From assembly GCF_020097155.1 (NCBI RefSeq), contig NZ_CP083691.1, positions 62,001 through 126,000 of the forward strand: a stretch of 64,000 bases of DNA. Reading direction: 5' to 3'. Shown one piece after another: positions 48,028-57,044 of the stretch. Under the pieces are notes generated by a model. It had not been told where the DNA came from and searched no databases. It saw nothing but the letters and a program-made list of their open reading frames with translations. The position numbers were made by a program, and so were the translations under genes. Source of the stretch: Micrococcus porci. GTDB taxonomy: Bacteria; Actinomycetota; Actinomycetes; Actinomycetales; Micrococcaceae. Each line of letters begins with the position of its first letter. Positions within the stretch are counted from its first letter, which is position 1.

Positions 48028-48810
48028 TCAGACGAGCCCGCGGGCGGCGAGGAAGGCGGCGACCTGCTCGCCGGCGGTGCCGTCGTCGACGATCTTCTCG
48101 CCGGCGGCGCGCTCGCGGCGCGCGGCGGCGGAGACCATCACGGAGCGCCGGTCGGCGTCCAGGGGGCCCGCCGTGAGGCCGAGGTCGGCCAGGGTGAGGG
48201 TCTCCAGGGGCTTCTTCTTCGCGGCCATGATGGACTTGAAGTTCGGGAAGCGCGGCTCGGCCGTCTTCTCCGTGAGCGCGACCACGGCGGGCACGGGCAC
48301 GGAGGCCCGCAGCCGGGCGTCCTCCGTCACGAGGACGCCGCGCACCTCCTCGGGCGTGATCTCCACGGCCTCGACGGAGGGCAGCAGGGGCCGGTCCAGC
48401 AGCTCGGCGACCATGGCGGGGACCACACCGGTGGCGCCGTCGGTGGACTCGCTGCCGGCGAGCACGAGGTCTACGCCGAGGTGCTCCACCGCGGCGGCGA
48501 GCACGCGGGCGGTCTGCACGGCGTCGGACCAGTCAAGGGCGTCGTCGACGACGTGCACCGCCGAGTCCGCGCCCATGGCGAGCATCTTGCGCAGCGTCTT
48601 CGTGGCGTCGGCCGGGCCCATGGTCACGGCGACGATCTCGGCCTCCAGGCCGGCCTCGCGGGCGGCCAGGGCGACCTCCATGACGCGCTCGCCGATCTCG
48701 TCCGGGACGGGCTCGGCGGCGCCGTCGCGCACGGCCATGCCCGTCTCCATGTCCAGCGTGCGCTCCTGCCACGTGTCGGGGACTTGCTTGGCCAGAACGG
48801 CGATCTTCAC
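48028..48810 (-). CDS. etfB: electron transfer flavoprotein beta subunit
   Basis: A 260-residue AMP-binding partner of EtfA. MKIAVLAKQVPDTWQER, VTMGPADATKTLRKMLAMGAD and the signature GSESTDGATGVVPAMVAELL are classical. The late RFPNFKSIMAAKKKP loop contacts the dehydrogenase. GTG start at 48810 with GAGGAGGA ahead. A TAGATT -10 box lies about 75 bases upstream. The window encodes at least two acyl-CoA dehydrogenases that would need this partner. Confidence 0.93.
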   Translation of the reverse strand: MKIAVLAKQVPDTWQERTLDMETGMAVRDGAAEPVPDEIGERVMEVALAAREAGLEAEIVAVTMGPADATKTLRKMLAMGADSAVHVVDDALDWSDAVQTARVLAAAVEHLGVDLVLAGSESTDGATGVVPAMVAELLDRPLLPSVEAVEITPEEVRGVLVTEDARLRASVPVPAVVALTEKTAEPRFPNFKSIMAAKKKPLETLTLADLGLTAGPLDADRRSVMVSAAARRERAAGEKIVDDGTAGEQVAAFLAARGLV

Positions 48811-48881
48811 GCGCGACTCCTCCTCGGATCATCCGGCCTCGACGCGCGCGGTGGCGTCGGAGGTCCGGCAGGACTCCCCCA

Positions 48882-48887
48882 AATCTA
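48882..48887 (-). promoter_or_regulatory. -10 box TAGATT of the etfBA operon
   Basis: TAGATT on the minus strand; leader of about 65 bases to GTG 48810. Divergent from the box at 48963. Confidence 0.4.
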
Positions 48888-48962
48888 CCGGCCGGGCCCG
48901 CCGCCCCGCAGGTCGCGGTCACATGCGGGCGCCGGGCCGGTTCCCGCGTCCGGGGGCTGCGC

Positions 48963-48968
48963 TAGCGT
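48963..48968 (+). promoter_or_regulatory. -10 box TAGCGT for a leaderless start at 48976
   Basis: TAGCGT, seven bases, ATG. Confidence 0.5.
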
Positions 48969-48975
48969 TCCGCCC

Positions 48976-49881
48976 ATGGACGCCGCCCAGACCAGCTCCT
49001 CCGAGACCCTGCCCGTCGAGGCCACGCCCGCACGCGCCGCCGCCTCGCTCCTGCTCCTGCGGGACGGGGCCGCCGGGCTCGAGGTCTTCCACGTGCACCG
49101 CGCCGGGACCATGGCGTTCAGCGCCCACGCCACGGCGTTCCCCGGGGGCCGCGTGGACCCCTCCGACGACGCCCTGCCCGTCCCCGGCGCGGACCTCGCC
49201 GCCTGGGCGCGTCGGCTGGGCCTGGAGGACCGCCCGGTGGAGACCCAGCCCGAGGACGACCCGGCGCGGGTCGCGGCCCGGTTCCTGGCCGCCGTCGTGC
49301 GGGAGACCTTCGAGGAGACCGGCGTGCTGCTGGCCCGCGCGGCCGACGGCGGGCCCGTGCCCCCGGAGGCGGCCGCAGCCCTCGCGGGACGCCGGGAGGA
49401 CGTGGAGGCCCACGCCGCGGACCTGGGCGCCCTGCTGGCCGAGCACGGCCTGGCGGCCGACGTCTCGGGGCTGCGCGCCTGGCAGCGCTGGATCACCCCC
49501 CTCTCCGTGCCCCGCCGCTACGACACGGCGTTCTTCCTGGTGGCCGTCCCCGCCGGGCAGGACCCGGACCGTCTCACCACGGAGGCCACCGAGCACGGCT
49601 GGGCGCGGCCCGCGGACCTGATCACCGCCTTCCAGGCGGGGGACGTGAACCTCATGGCCCCGCAGTGGGCGCAGCTCCGCGCCCTCATGGACCTCCCCGA
49701 CGTCGAGGCGGCTCTGCGGGCCGGCGCGGCCGCCGAGCCCGTGCCGGTGGTGCAGCTCGCCTCGGAGGCCTCCCCCGAGGAGCGGACACGCGAGTTCTCG
49801 CACGCCGCCGAGTACCGTGAGCACCTGCGGTCCTTCCGCACCCACGACCGCGTCCAGGACACCCCGGACAACGTCCTCTGA
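48976..49881 (+). CDS. NUDIX hydrolase, NUDT19-like
   Basis: A 301-residue NUDIX protein. The box is split: FPGGRVDPSDDAL, then a roughly 40-residue insertion, then AAVVRETFEETGVLLAR with the REXXEEXG core. Long insertions of this type occur in NUDT7/NUDT19-like CoA-diphosphatases. ITPLSVPRRYDTAFFLVAVPAGQ is the conserved strand that follows. The association with fatty-acid oxidation genes fits a CoA-ester substrate, but this is inference. Leaderless start. Confidence 0.8.
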   Translation: MDAAQTSSSETLPVEATPARAAASLLLLRDGAAGLEVFHVHRAGTMAFSAHATAFPGGRVDPSDDALPVPGADLAAWARRLGLEDRPVETQPEDDPARVAARFLAAVVRETFEETGVLLARAADGGPVPPEAAAALAGRREDVEAHAADLGALLAEHGLAADVSGLRAWQRWITPLSVPRRYDTAFFLVAVPAGQDPDRLTTEATEHGWARPADLITAFQAGDVNLMAPQWAQLRALMDLPDVEAALRAGAAAEPVPVVQLASEASPEERTREFSHAAEYREHLRSFRTHDRVQDTPDNVL

Positions 49882-49942
49882 GCGGCGCACCACCACCGGC
49901 CCTGCTCCCCGCCCCTCCTCACCCCGCGAAGGGAGGCCCGCG

Positions 49943-51364
49943 ATGGCCCTGAGCATCCTCGACCTGTTCTCGATCGGCATCGGCCCGTCCTCGTCCCACA
50001 CGGTGGGGCCCATGCGCGCCGCCCGCCGCTTCACCTACGCCCTGGAGCGCGACGGGCTCGTGGAACGCACCGCACGCGTCAAGGGCGAGCTCTTCGGCTC
50101 CCTCTCCGCCACCGGCGTGGGCCACGGCTCGGACATGGCCGTGATCCTCGGCCTCTGCGGCAACGACCCGGAGACCATCGACCCCGAGGCCGCCGCCCCC
50201 CAGGTCCAGGCCTGCGTGGAGGGCGGGACGCTGCCGCTGGACGGCACGCACGAGATCCCCTTCGACCGCCCCAAGGACCTCGTCCTGCACATGCGCAGGA
50301 GCCTGCCCGGCCACCCCAACGGCATGCGCCTGACCGCCTTCGACGCCGACGGCGCCGAGCTGCTCACCCGCGACTACTACTCGGTCGGCGGCGGCTTCGT
50401 CGTCACCGGCGAGGAGCTCGAGGCCGAACTGGACGAGACCCGGGACGTCTCCCGCCACGGCGAGGAGCCCGAGCCGCACCCGTTCTCCACCGGCGCCGAC
50501 CTGATCGCCCAGTGCGAGATCCACGGCCTGTCCATCGCGGATGTCGTGCGCGCCAACGAGGCCGCCCGCGGCGACCTCGCCGACGTCGAGGCGAAGGTCC
50601 TGGAGATCTGGGACGTCATGCAGGAGTGCGTGGCCCACGGCATCCACCGCACCGAGCCGATCCTCCCCGGCGGCCTGAAGGTCAAGCGCCGCGCCCCCGG
50701 CCTGCACGCCCAGCTGCTGGAGAAGGGCACGGACGGGGCCGAGAAGGACCCCATGTGGGCCATGGAGTGGGTCAACCTGTTCGCGCTCGCCGTGAACGAG
50801 GAGAACGCCTCCTTCGGCCGGATCGTCACCGCCCCCACCAACGGCGCCGCCGGCATCATCCCGGCCGTGCTCCACTACTACGACCGCTTCGTGCTCCCCC
50901 CCGGCACCCCCGCCGAGGAGCGCCGCGCGAAGATCCTCGACTTCCTGTTCACGGCCGCCGCCATCGGCATCCTGTTCAAACGCAACGCATCCATCTCCGG
51001 CGCGGAGGTCGGCTGCCAGGGCGAGGTCGGCTCGGCCTGCTCCATGGCGGCCGGCGCGCTCTGCGCCGTGCTCGGCGGCACGCCGCTGCAGGTGGAGAAC
51101 GCCGCGGAGATCGGCATCGAGCACAACCTCGGCCTGACCTGCGACCCCGTGGGCGGGCTGGTGCAGGTGCCCTGCATCGAGCGCAACGCCATCGCGTCCG
51201 TGAAGGCCATCAACGCGGCCCGGCTCGCCCTGGTGGGCGACGGCGACCACCGCGTCACCCTCGACCAGGCCATCCAGACCATGCGCGAGACCGGCGCGGA
51301 CATGAAGTCCAAGTACAAGGAGACCTCGCGCGGCGGCCTCGCCGTGAACGTCATCGAGTGCTGA
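49943..51364 (+). CDS. sdaA: L-serine ammonia-lyase, iron-sulfur dependent
   Basis: Deaminates L-serine to pyruvate. A 473-residue single-chain form combining beta and alpha domains. SIGIGPSSSHTVGPMRAA starts the first domain; GCQGEVGSACSMAAGALCAV and LTCDPVGGLVQVPCIERNA provide the conserved cysteines for the [4Fe-4S] cluster. GGGAGG lies before ATG 49943. Serine from glycine is made through the gcv pathway upstream in the window. Confidence 0.94.
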   Translation: MALSILDLFSIGIGPSSSHTVGPMRAARRFTYALERDGLVERTARVKGELFGSLSATGVGHGSDMAVILGLCGNDPETIDPEAAAPQVQACVEGGTLPLDGTHEIPFDRPKDLVLHMRRSLPGHPNGMRLTAFDADGAELLTRDYYSVGGGFVVTGEELEAELDETRDVSRHGEEPEPHPFSTGADLIAQCEIHGLSIADVVRANEAARGDLADVEAKVLEIWDVMQECVAHGIHRTEPILPGGLKVKRRAPGLHAQLLEKGTDGAEKDPMWAMEWVNLFALAVNEENASFGRIVTAPTNGAAGIIPAVLHYYDRFVLPPGTPAEERRAKILDFLFTAAAIGILFKRNASISGAEVGCQGEVGSACSMAAGALCAVLGGTPLQVENAAEIGIEHNLGLTCDPVGGLVQVPCIERNAIASVKAINAARLALVGDGDHRVTLDQAIQTMRETGADMKSKYKETSRGGLAVNVIEC

Positions 51365-51459
51365 CGTGGGGCGAGACGGCGCCGCGGGCTCGGCCGGCGC
51401 GGCCGACCCCGCCCCCGGACGGAGCCCCTCGTCCCTCCCCGAGCCTCTCGGGCGTGCGC

Positions 51460-51465
51460 TAGGTT
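51460..51465 (+). promoter_or_regulatory. -10 box TAGGTT before 51504
   Basis: TAGGTT with a roughly 30-base leader that contains GGAAGG before GTG. Confidence 0.35.
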
Positions 51466-51503
51466 GTCCCGGAATCACCGCACCCCGCCTCGGAAGGACA
51501 ACT

Positions 51504-52667
51504 GTGGCCATTCATCCCGTCGACGCGACCCTCGAGGCCGCGCGCATCGATCCCGAGGAGCGCACCCGGCGCCTCAAGGGCGTGAAGCTGGACGGCGCCG
51601 GCTGGAAGTACGCGTTCACCCGCGCGCTCAAGGAGTTCGGCAACGACGGCGGCACCGACCTCGCCGCGAAGCTCACCTACTTCATGGTGCTCTCCTTGGC
51701 GCCCGCACTGCTGGCCGTCTTCTCGATCCTCACGCTCGTGCTCTCCTCCAACCGCTCCGCGGTGGACGACGTCGTCCGCCAGCTGACCGAGCTGGTCCCG
51801 GCCGACTACCAGGGCGTGGTGGGCGACGTCGTGGACAACCTGCTGGGCCAGGCCGGCGGCGGCGTCCTCGCCCTGATCATCGGCATCCTGACGGCCCTGT
51901 GGTCGGCCTCGGCCTACGTCAAGGCGTTCAGCCGCGCCTCGAACCAGGTCTACAACTACTCTGAGGGCCGCGGCTTCGTGAAGCTCACCCTCACCAACCT
52001 GGTGACCACCGTGGTGATGCTCGTGGGCATCGTCCTCGTGCTCATCTCCCTGGCCCTGAACCGGTCGCTGGTGGACGGGTTCCTCGCGCCGATCGCCGGC
52101 CCGCTGGGCATGACCGACGCGGTGAACTTCCTCTCGGACACCTTCCTGCCGATCTGGGCGTGGCTGAAGTGGCCGGTCGTCGTGGCGCTGCTGCTCGTGC
52201 TGATCGCGACCCTGTACTACTTCGCCCCGAACGTGAAGAAGCCGAGCTTCCACATGTTCGGCCCCGGCAACATCTTCGCGCTGGTCGGCATGGCGCTGGC
52301 CGCCGTGGCCCTGTACTTCTACTTCACCACGCTCGCCGGCTACTCGGCGTACGGCGCGATCGGCGGCGTCATGGCACTGCTGTTCGCCCTGTGGATCTTC
52401 AACATCGTGCTGCTGCTCGGCCTGGAGATCGACACCGAGGTGGAGCGCGCCAAGCAGCTCACCGCCGGCATGCCCGCCGAGGACGCCGTCAAGCTGCCCC
52501 CGAAGGACGTCTCCGCCCTCGAAAAGAAGGTCGAGAAGCAGGAGGAGCTCGAGGAGAAGGGCTACGAGCTCCGCGCCCTCCACGACGACGGCTCCGACTC
52601 GGACTCCGATGAGGGGAAGGGCGTCTCCCGCGCTCCGCGCCACGCGGCCGGCAGCCACGGGGCCTGA
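51504..52667 (+). CDS. YihY/BrkB-family membrane protein
   Basis: A 387-residue protein with six hydrophobic helices, among them KLTYFMVLSLAPALLAVFSI, VLALIIGILTALWSASAYV, VVMLVGIVLVLISLALN and YSAYGAIGGVMALLFALWIF. The conserved ALWSAS-Y, YYFAPN and GA-GG---LL--WI--N-ILLGLEI-TE segments are family hallmarks. The role is uncertain (some members affect serum resistance or envelope permeability). The C-terminal 80 residues are charged: DVSALEKKVEKQEELEEKG and an SDSDSDEG stretch. GTG start with GGAAGG 6 bases ahead; -10 box at 51460. Confidence 0.85.
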   Translation: MAIHPVDATLEAARIDPEERTRRLKGVKLDGAGWKYAFTRALKEFGNDGGTDLAAKLTYFMVLSLAPALLAVFSILTLVLSSNRSAVDDVVRQLTELVPADYQGVVGDVVDNLLGQAGGGVLALIIGILTALWSASAYVKAFSRASNQVYNYSEGRGFVKLTLTNLVTTVVMLVGIVLVLISLALNRSLVDGFLAPIAGPLGMTDAVNFLSDTFLPIWAWLKWPVVVALLLVLIATLYYFAPNVKKPSFHMFGPGNIFALVGMALAAVALYFYFTTLAGYSAYGAIGGVMALLFALWIFNIVLLLGLEIDTEVERAKQLTAGMPAEDAVKLPPKDVSALEKKVEKQEELEEKGYELRALHDDGSDSDSDEGKGVSRAPRHAAGSHGA

Positions 52668-52683
52668 CCTCACAAGAGACGCC

Positions 52684-52728
52684 GCGGGGGCGGTTCCCGA
52701 CGGGATCTCCGTCGGGAACCGCCCCCGC
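52684..52728. terminator. 20-bp perfect hairpin between convergent genes
   Basis: Arms 52684-52703 and 52709-52728, loop GATCT. The plus-strand YihY-like gene ends at 52667 and the minus-strand nuclease gene at 52778, so this can stop both transcripts. No T-run. Confidence 0.8.
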
Positions 52729-52777
52729 CGTGTTCCCCGGGCGTGCTCCCAGGACCCGGAGGTCAGCGCCGGAAAGA

Positions 52778-54283
52778 TCAGCGCTTCGACGCGACGGCTC
52801 CGTCCGCCGCCGCCGCGGCGGTGGAGGCGTAGCAGCGCTTGGCGCTGGTGTCGTCGTAGTACTGGCCGCCCGGGACGTGGTACTTGCCCGAGCTGCTGAC
52901 CTTGACCGGGTAGCCGGCCGGGCAGACGCCGTCGGCGCCGGAGACGGGACCGCCGGCCCCGCCGGACGAGGTCCCGGCGCCGCTGGAGGAGGCGCCCGCG
53001 GAGGCGCTCGAGGAGCTGCCGCCGGAGGACGATCCGGTGGACCCCTCGCCGCAGTAGACGAACGTCTCCCCGCCCGGGGCGTAACAGCGGTTCGGGGCCT
53101 TCTGCGACGTGCCGCCCGAGGACGACGGCGAGCCCGAGGAGGTGTCCCGGGCGGAGGTGTCCGCGAAGCCCTTCGCGGTGGACGAGCCGGAAGAGGCCCC
53201 CTTCTGCTTCTCACGCGCGGATGCGGCGGCCTCCGCCTCACGGGACGCCTGGGCGGCGCGCTCCCGGGCCTGCACCTGCTCCTGCGCCTGGGCCTGCCTC
53301 TGGGCCTCGGCACGCGCCTCCGCCTGGCGCTTGCGCTCGGCGCGGTCCGCGGCGGCCTGCGCCTCGGCAGCCCGCTGCCGGTCCCGCTCGGCGGCGTCGG
53401 ATCCGGCGCCGACGGCCGGCGCCTGCGGTGCCGCCGGCACAGCGGGGGCCGTGCTCGCCCGCGGCGCCACGGACGCGGCGCCCGCCGAGGGCACGTCCGC
53501 ACGACCGCCGTGCTGCTGGACGAGGCTCACGGCCAGCGGGATGACGGCGGCGTAGTGGACCTTCATCCACTCCTGGCCCTCGGCCTCGACGGCCTCCAGG
53601 GCTTGGGCCAGCTCGGAGACGGCCGCCGGAGCGGGATCCTGGGCGACGGACTCCTGCAGGGTCTGCAGGGAGCACTCCAAGCCCGGCTGGTTCAGGCCGG
53701 CCCCCTCACGCTGGGCCTCGGCCCACGCGGCCTCCACCGGAGGCAGGAACCTGCGGTTCGGCTCGAACACCACCGGCACGCCGAGCCCGGCGCGGACGAT
53801 CTCCGCGTTCACCAGGGTCTCCCCCTCGACGACGCCCGCGAGGGTGCGGCCGTAGCGGTCGAAGCGCTCCTCGTCGTACTGGAGCACGACCTCGTCGCCC
53901 GGGCGCAGCAGCTCCTCGAGCTTCCGGGTGGCCTCCGGGCCGAGGCACTCCACGGGCCTGCTCGGATGCTTGGTCTCCGGGGTGTCGATGTTGAGCAGCC
54001 GGACGCGGACGTCCTCCGCGCCGCGGCGGACGTCCACGGTGTCGCCGTCGACCACGCGGACCACAGTGGCGGCGTCGCCCTCGACCGCGGCCGCGGAGGA
54101 CGCGCCGGAGGCCGGCGGGGAGGCCGACGCGGCCAGGGCGGCGGGGGCCGCGGACGACGTGGACGACGTGGACGAGGACGTCGCCGGGGAGGCGGTGCAG
54201 CCGGTGGCGGCGAGCAGCACGAGGGCGGCGGACACGAGCAGGCGGGTGCGCACGCGCGGCGCAGGAGGGCGCGAAGAGGGCAT
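52778..54283 (-). CDS. thermonuclease-like lipoprotein with C-terminal sunset-type domain
   Basis: A 501-residue exported protein. Signal peptide with lipobox LLAATGC (Cys29), then a Ser/Ala-rich linker. The SNase domain (about 72-195) has the intact active-site set: VVDGDTVDV, RLLNIDTPETK and DRYGRTLAG. A QA/ER-rich helix follows (about 300-355). Two C-terminal Cys modules come next: CYAPGGETFVYC and VCPAGYPVKVSSSGKYHVPG with YYDDTSAKRCYAS, the latter matching the sunset domain often fused to such nucleases. ATG with GGAG before. The paralogue at 26310 has lost the active site. Confidence 0.8.
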   Translation of the reverse strand: MPSSRPPAPRVRTRLLVSAALVLLAATGCTASPATSSSTSSTSSAAPAALAASASPPASGASSAAAVEGDAATVVRVVDGDTVDVRRGAEDVRVRLLNIDTPETKHPSRPVECLGPEATRKLEELLRPGDEVVLQYDEERFDRYGRTLAGVVEGETLVNAEIVRAGLGVPVVFEPNRRFLPPVEAAWAEAQREGAGLNQPGLECSLQTLQESVAQDPAPAAVSELAQALEAVEAEGQEWMKVHYAAVIPLAVSLVQQHGGRADVPSAGAASVAPRASTAPAVPAAPQAPAVGAGSDAAERDRQRAAEAQAAADRAERKRQAEARAEAQRQAQAQEQVQARERAAQASREAEAAASAREKQKGASSGSSTAKGFADTSARDTSSGSPSSSGGTSQKAPNRCYAPGGETFVYCGEGSTGSSSGGSSSSASAGASSSGAGTSSGGAGGPVSGADGVCPAGYPVKVSSSGKYHVPGGQYYDDTSAKRCYASTAAAAADGAVASKR

Positions 54284-54314
54284 GGAGGCTCCAGGTCACG
54301 AGGGCGGAGATGAC

Positions 54315-54343
54315 GACGGCCCCGCCCGAGGGGCGGGGCCGTC
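54315..54343 (-). terminator. hairpin terminator after the TspO-like gene
   Basis: Perfect 13-bp stem (54315-54327 with 54331-54343), three-base loop, no T-run. It lies 65 bases past the stop at 54408. Confidence 0.6.
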
Positions 54344-54407
54344 ATCCATCCTGGCCTGGATTCAGCTCAGAGCAAATTCATGCGTGAACCAGCGCCGACC
54401 AGCGCGC

Positions 54408-55334
54408 TCAGCGGACGCCGTCGACGGGATCGCCGCCGCCGTCGAGGGCGTCCAGGACGAGGTCGCGCGCCTCGCCGGTGGCGGAGCGGGAGGAGAGCCA
54501 CAGGGAGACCAGCCAGCACAGCATGACGATGGCGGCCGCGCCCCACGCCGTCAGGGCCACGGCACCGGAGAGCAGGCCGGAGCCGTCGGAGCGGCCCACG
54601 CCGACCCACAGCAGGCCCCAGGCGAGCGCGGCGGCCGGGGCGAACCGCCCGCCCGAGTAGACGGCCGTGAACGCGCCGACCAGCACGGCCACCACGATCA
54701 TGATCTGCGCCCAGCGGGTGGGCTCCAGCGGTGCGCCGAACCAGCCCAGCGAGGCCAGCCACGCCGCCACGTTCGTCACCGCCGCGATGGACACCCAGCC
54801 GAGGTGCAGGCCCTGGACGCCGTCCAGCAGGATCCGGGCGGCCCACCCGCGCGGGCGGCCGGTCTCCAGCAGCACGAGGATCCGGCACAGCACGGCCAGG
54901 AGCAGGAAGATCACGACGACGCTCAGGCCCAGCCAGCCGACCTGCACCACCCAGAGCCAGGCCACGTTCAGCACGATCGAGGCCATGATCCACGTGCGCA
55001 GCGCGTCATGCCGCGCGGACTGCGCGGAGCCGGCCAGCTGCCACACGCCGTAGGCCAGCAGGCCCAGGTAGATCACGGACCAGATCCGGAACGCCGGCGT
55101 GGCCGGGGCGATCCACGTGGAGTCGGCGCCGAGCCAGCCGCCGGCCGCGTCGCTCGTGGGCGTCATGCCCGGCAGGACGCCGGCACCGAGGAAGGCGCCC
55201 ACCAGCCCCAGCACCACGACGGCGAGCATGGCCCAGCGCCCGCCCGGGGAGGCCAGGCCGCGGCCGGAGCTCGGTGCCTGCGCGGCGTCGATCGGGACCG
55301 TGCCCTGCGGGCCGGCGTCGATGGCGGTGCTCAT
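54408..55334 (-). CDS. TspO/MBR-like tryptophan-rich membrane protein
   Basis: A 308-residue multi-helix protein. WAMLAVVVLGLVGAFLGAGV, FRIWSVIYLGLLAYGVWQL and AWLWVVQVGWLGLSVVVIFL are its helices. The F-IWSVIYLGL---WQ stretch resembles the TspO/MBR motif, although the length is nearly double the ~160-residue norm. TspO proteins bind tetrapyrroles or steroids and mediate redox sensing; this divergent form may differ. GGGAGG precedes ATG. Confidence 0.5.
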   Translation of the reverse strand: MSTAIDAGPQGTVPIDAAQAPSSGRGLASPGGRWAMLAVVVLGLVGAFLGAGVLPGMTPTSDAAGGWLGADSTWIAPATPAFRIWSVIYLGLLAYGVWQLAGSAQSARHDALRTWIMASIVLNVAWLWVVQVGWLGLSVVVIFLLLAVLCRILVLLETGRPRGWAARILLDGVQGLHLGWVSIAAVTNVAAWLASLGWFGAPLEPTRWAQIMIVVAVLVGAFTAVYSGGRFAPAAALAWGLLWVGVGRSDGSGLLSGAVALTAWGAAAIVMLCWLVSLWLSSRSATGEARDLVLDALDGGGDPVDGVR

Positions 55335-55424
55335 GGGACCTCCCAGGTCGGGGTCGGGTGCCCGCCGCCCGCGGGCGCGGACGGCGTCGTTGCGCCCAGC
55401 GTAGTCAACGCGGCGCCGGACACG

Positions 55425-55465
55425 GCGGGACCCCGCCCGGAGATGGCCTCCGGGCGGGGTCCCGC
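55425..55465 (-). terminator. hairpin terminator after the LysR-type gene
   Basis: Perfect 18-bp stem (55425-55442 with 55448-55465), loop ATGGC, no T-run, 55 bases past the stop at 55520. Confidence 0.75.
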
Positions 55466-55519
55466 GGGCGGACGCCGGGGCGTCCGGGAGCACGACGCGC
55501 GGGCGCCGGGCCGGGGCGA

Positions 55520-55897
55520 TCAGTCGCGGATCGCGGTGGGGTGGGTCTTCTCGGAGACCGGGTCCAGGACGAAGTCGTAGACGGTGGAGTTGCCGTCCGC
55601 GCCCTGCTGGACGTCCAGCAGCAGCTCCGGCTTCACGGCCGAGGCGATGTCGTCGTCGTGCTCGAGGGAGGCGAGGTCCGCGAGGAGGCTGCGGGTGCGC
55701 TCCAGCATGAGGCGGCCGGCCTCGGTGAGGTCCACGCGGCGGGTGGTGCGGTCCAGCAGGCGGACGCCGAGCTCGGCCTCCAGCTGCTTGATCTGCTGGG
55801 ACAGCGGGGGCTGGGCGATGTGGAGGCGCTCGGCGGCCCGGCCGAAGTGCCGCTCCTCGGCGACGGCCACGAACGAGCGCAGGTGTCGGATCTCCAC
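55520..55897 (-). CDS. HTH-only LysR-type regulator
   Basis: A 125-residue protein equal to just the DNA-binding half of a LysR regulator. [40 protein letters not shown] and the wing [22 protein letters not shown] are intact. The ~200-residue effector domain is absent. After residue ~85 it has an unrelated but well-formed tail ([15 protein letters not shown] to THPTAIRD). It is either a truncated gene or a deliberate short regulator. The strong terminator right after it argues for an intact 3' end. Confidence 0.75.
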   Translation of the reverse strand: MEIRHLRSFVAVAEERHFGRAAERLHIAQPPLSQQIKQLEAELGVRLLDRTTRRVDLTEAGRLMLERTRSLLADLASLEHDDDIASAVKPELLLDVQQGADGNSTVYDFVLDPVSEKTHPTAIRD

Positions 55898-56004
55898 CCG
55901 GCCAGAGTAGTGACGCGGCGCACGGCAGGGGAAAGACCGCAGACACCCCGATTGAGAGCGTGGGCGCCTGGATCCCCCGTGGTCCAGACGACGAGGGCGC
56001 CGCC

Positions 56005-56010
56005 TAGGCT
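56005..56010 (+). promoter_or_regulatory. -10 box TAGGCT for a leaderless start at 56017
   Basis: TAGGCT, six bases (GGAGCC), ATG. The GGAG could alternatively serve as a ribosome-binding site. Confidence 0.4.
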
Positions 56011-56016
56011 GGAGCC

Positions 56017-56913
56017 ATGACCTCCCCCTCCCCCATCGGACTCCTGCTGGACGTGGACGGCCCCGTGGCCTCCACCGAGACCCGGGCGGTGCCGGAGGGG
56101 ATCGTCACCACCCTCGTGCGCCTGGCCGCGGCGCGCGTGCCGGTGGGCTTCAACACCGGCCGCTCCGCCGACTTCCTCCTGCACAGCGTGATCGGCCCGC
56201 TGCGCGCCGCCGGCCTCCCCGAGGACGCCCCGTTCTTCGCGATCTGCGAGAAGGGCGCCGTCTGGTTCCCCTTCTCCGACGTCCCCGCCGGGGACCTCCC
56301 GGCGGTCACCGTGGACGCCCCGACGCCGGGCTGGGTCCGCACCGACCCGGCCATGGCCGTCGACGCCGACGTGCGGGACGCGATCTGGGAGATCAACGGC
56401 GAGCGGGCCGGCGACCTGCAGTTCGTCGACCGGACGAAGCTGCTCATGGTCTCCCTGGAGAAGACCGTGGGCGCCGACCAGGACGCATACGTGCAGGTGC
56501 GCGACGACGTCGCAGCAGGCATCGAGGACCTCCTCCGCGAGCGCGGGCTCGCCGAGGACGTCCGCGTGGACCCGACGGTCATCTCGATCGACGTGGAGCA
56601 CCGCACCTCGGGCAAGGACCTGGGCGTGGACCGCTGCCTGGGCATGCTCGCCGAGGTCGGCGTCGCGGTCCCGGAGCGTTGGTTCACCGCCGGCGACTCC
56701 CGCACGGACTACGCGATGGCGGACGCGCTGCATGCGATGGGCGCCCCGGTCGAACACATGGACGTCCGGCCCGCGGACGGGATCCCGGAGCGCCCCTACC
56801 GGGTGCTGACCGCCGCGGACCTCGCGGAGCGCGGGGTCGGGCAGGCGGAGGACGTCCACGAGCGGGCCGGCGAGTCGCTGCTGCGCTGGGTCGAGCGAGA
56901 CCTCCTCGCCTGA
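56017..56913 (+). CDS. HAD superfamily hydrolase
   Basis: A 298-residue HAD phosphatase-like protein. Motif [12 protein letters not shown] (Asp11 and Asp13), motif [11 protein letters not shown] (Thr) and motif [17 protein letters not shown] are visible, and the type II-like cap lies between. The pattern is near Cof/sucrose-phosphatase types. The substrate is unknown. It is followed by a control region with GCGTCA repeats and a 2OG oxygenase gene in the same direction. Confidence 0.75.
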   Translation: MTSPSPIGLLLDVDGPVASTETRAVPEGIVTTLVRLAAARVPVGFNTGRSADFLLHSVIGPLRAAGLPEDAPFFAICEKGAVWFPFSDVPAGDLPAVTVDAPTPGWVRTDPAMAVDADVRDAIWEINGERAGDLQFVDRTKLLMVSLEKTVGADQDAYVQVRDDVAAGIEDLLRERGLAEDVRVDPTVISIDVEHRTSGKDLGVDRCLGMLAEVGVAVPERWFTAGDSRTDYAMADALHAMGAPVEHMDVRPADGIPERPYRVLTAADLAERGVGQAEDVHERAGESLLRWVERDLLA

Positions 56914-56944
56914 GCCCGGGGCATCTTACGCGCCTCCCCCGCCT

Positions 56945-56983
56945 GCGTCACGCCGATGACGCCACGGCGTCACGGGGCGTCAC
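56945..56983. promoter_or_regulatory. array of four GCGTCA half-sites upstream of the oxygenase gene
   Basis: GCGTCA at 56945, its inverse TGACGC at 56957, and two further GCGTCAC at 56967 and 56977, about one helical turn apart. Position 60-100 bases before ATG 57045 fits an operator. Confidence 0.5.
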
Positions 56984-57023
56984 GCGGGTCCATCCGGCGA
57001 CACCGGAAGTGGCGGGCGGAGCG

Positions 57024-57037
57024 GTTCACGGGTGAAC
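57024..57037. promoter_or_regulatory. inverted repeat GTTCA-N4-TGAAC before ATG 57045
   Basis: Perfect 5-bp arms immediately upstream of the start of the 2OG oxygenase gene. Confidence 0.35.
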
Positions 57038-57044
57038 TGGACGG

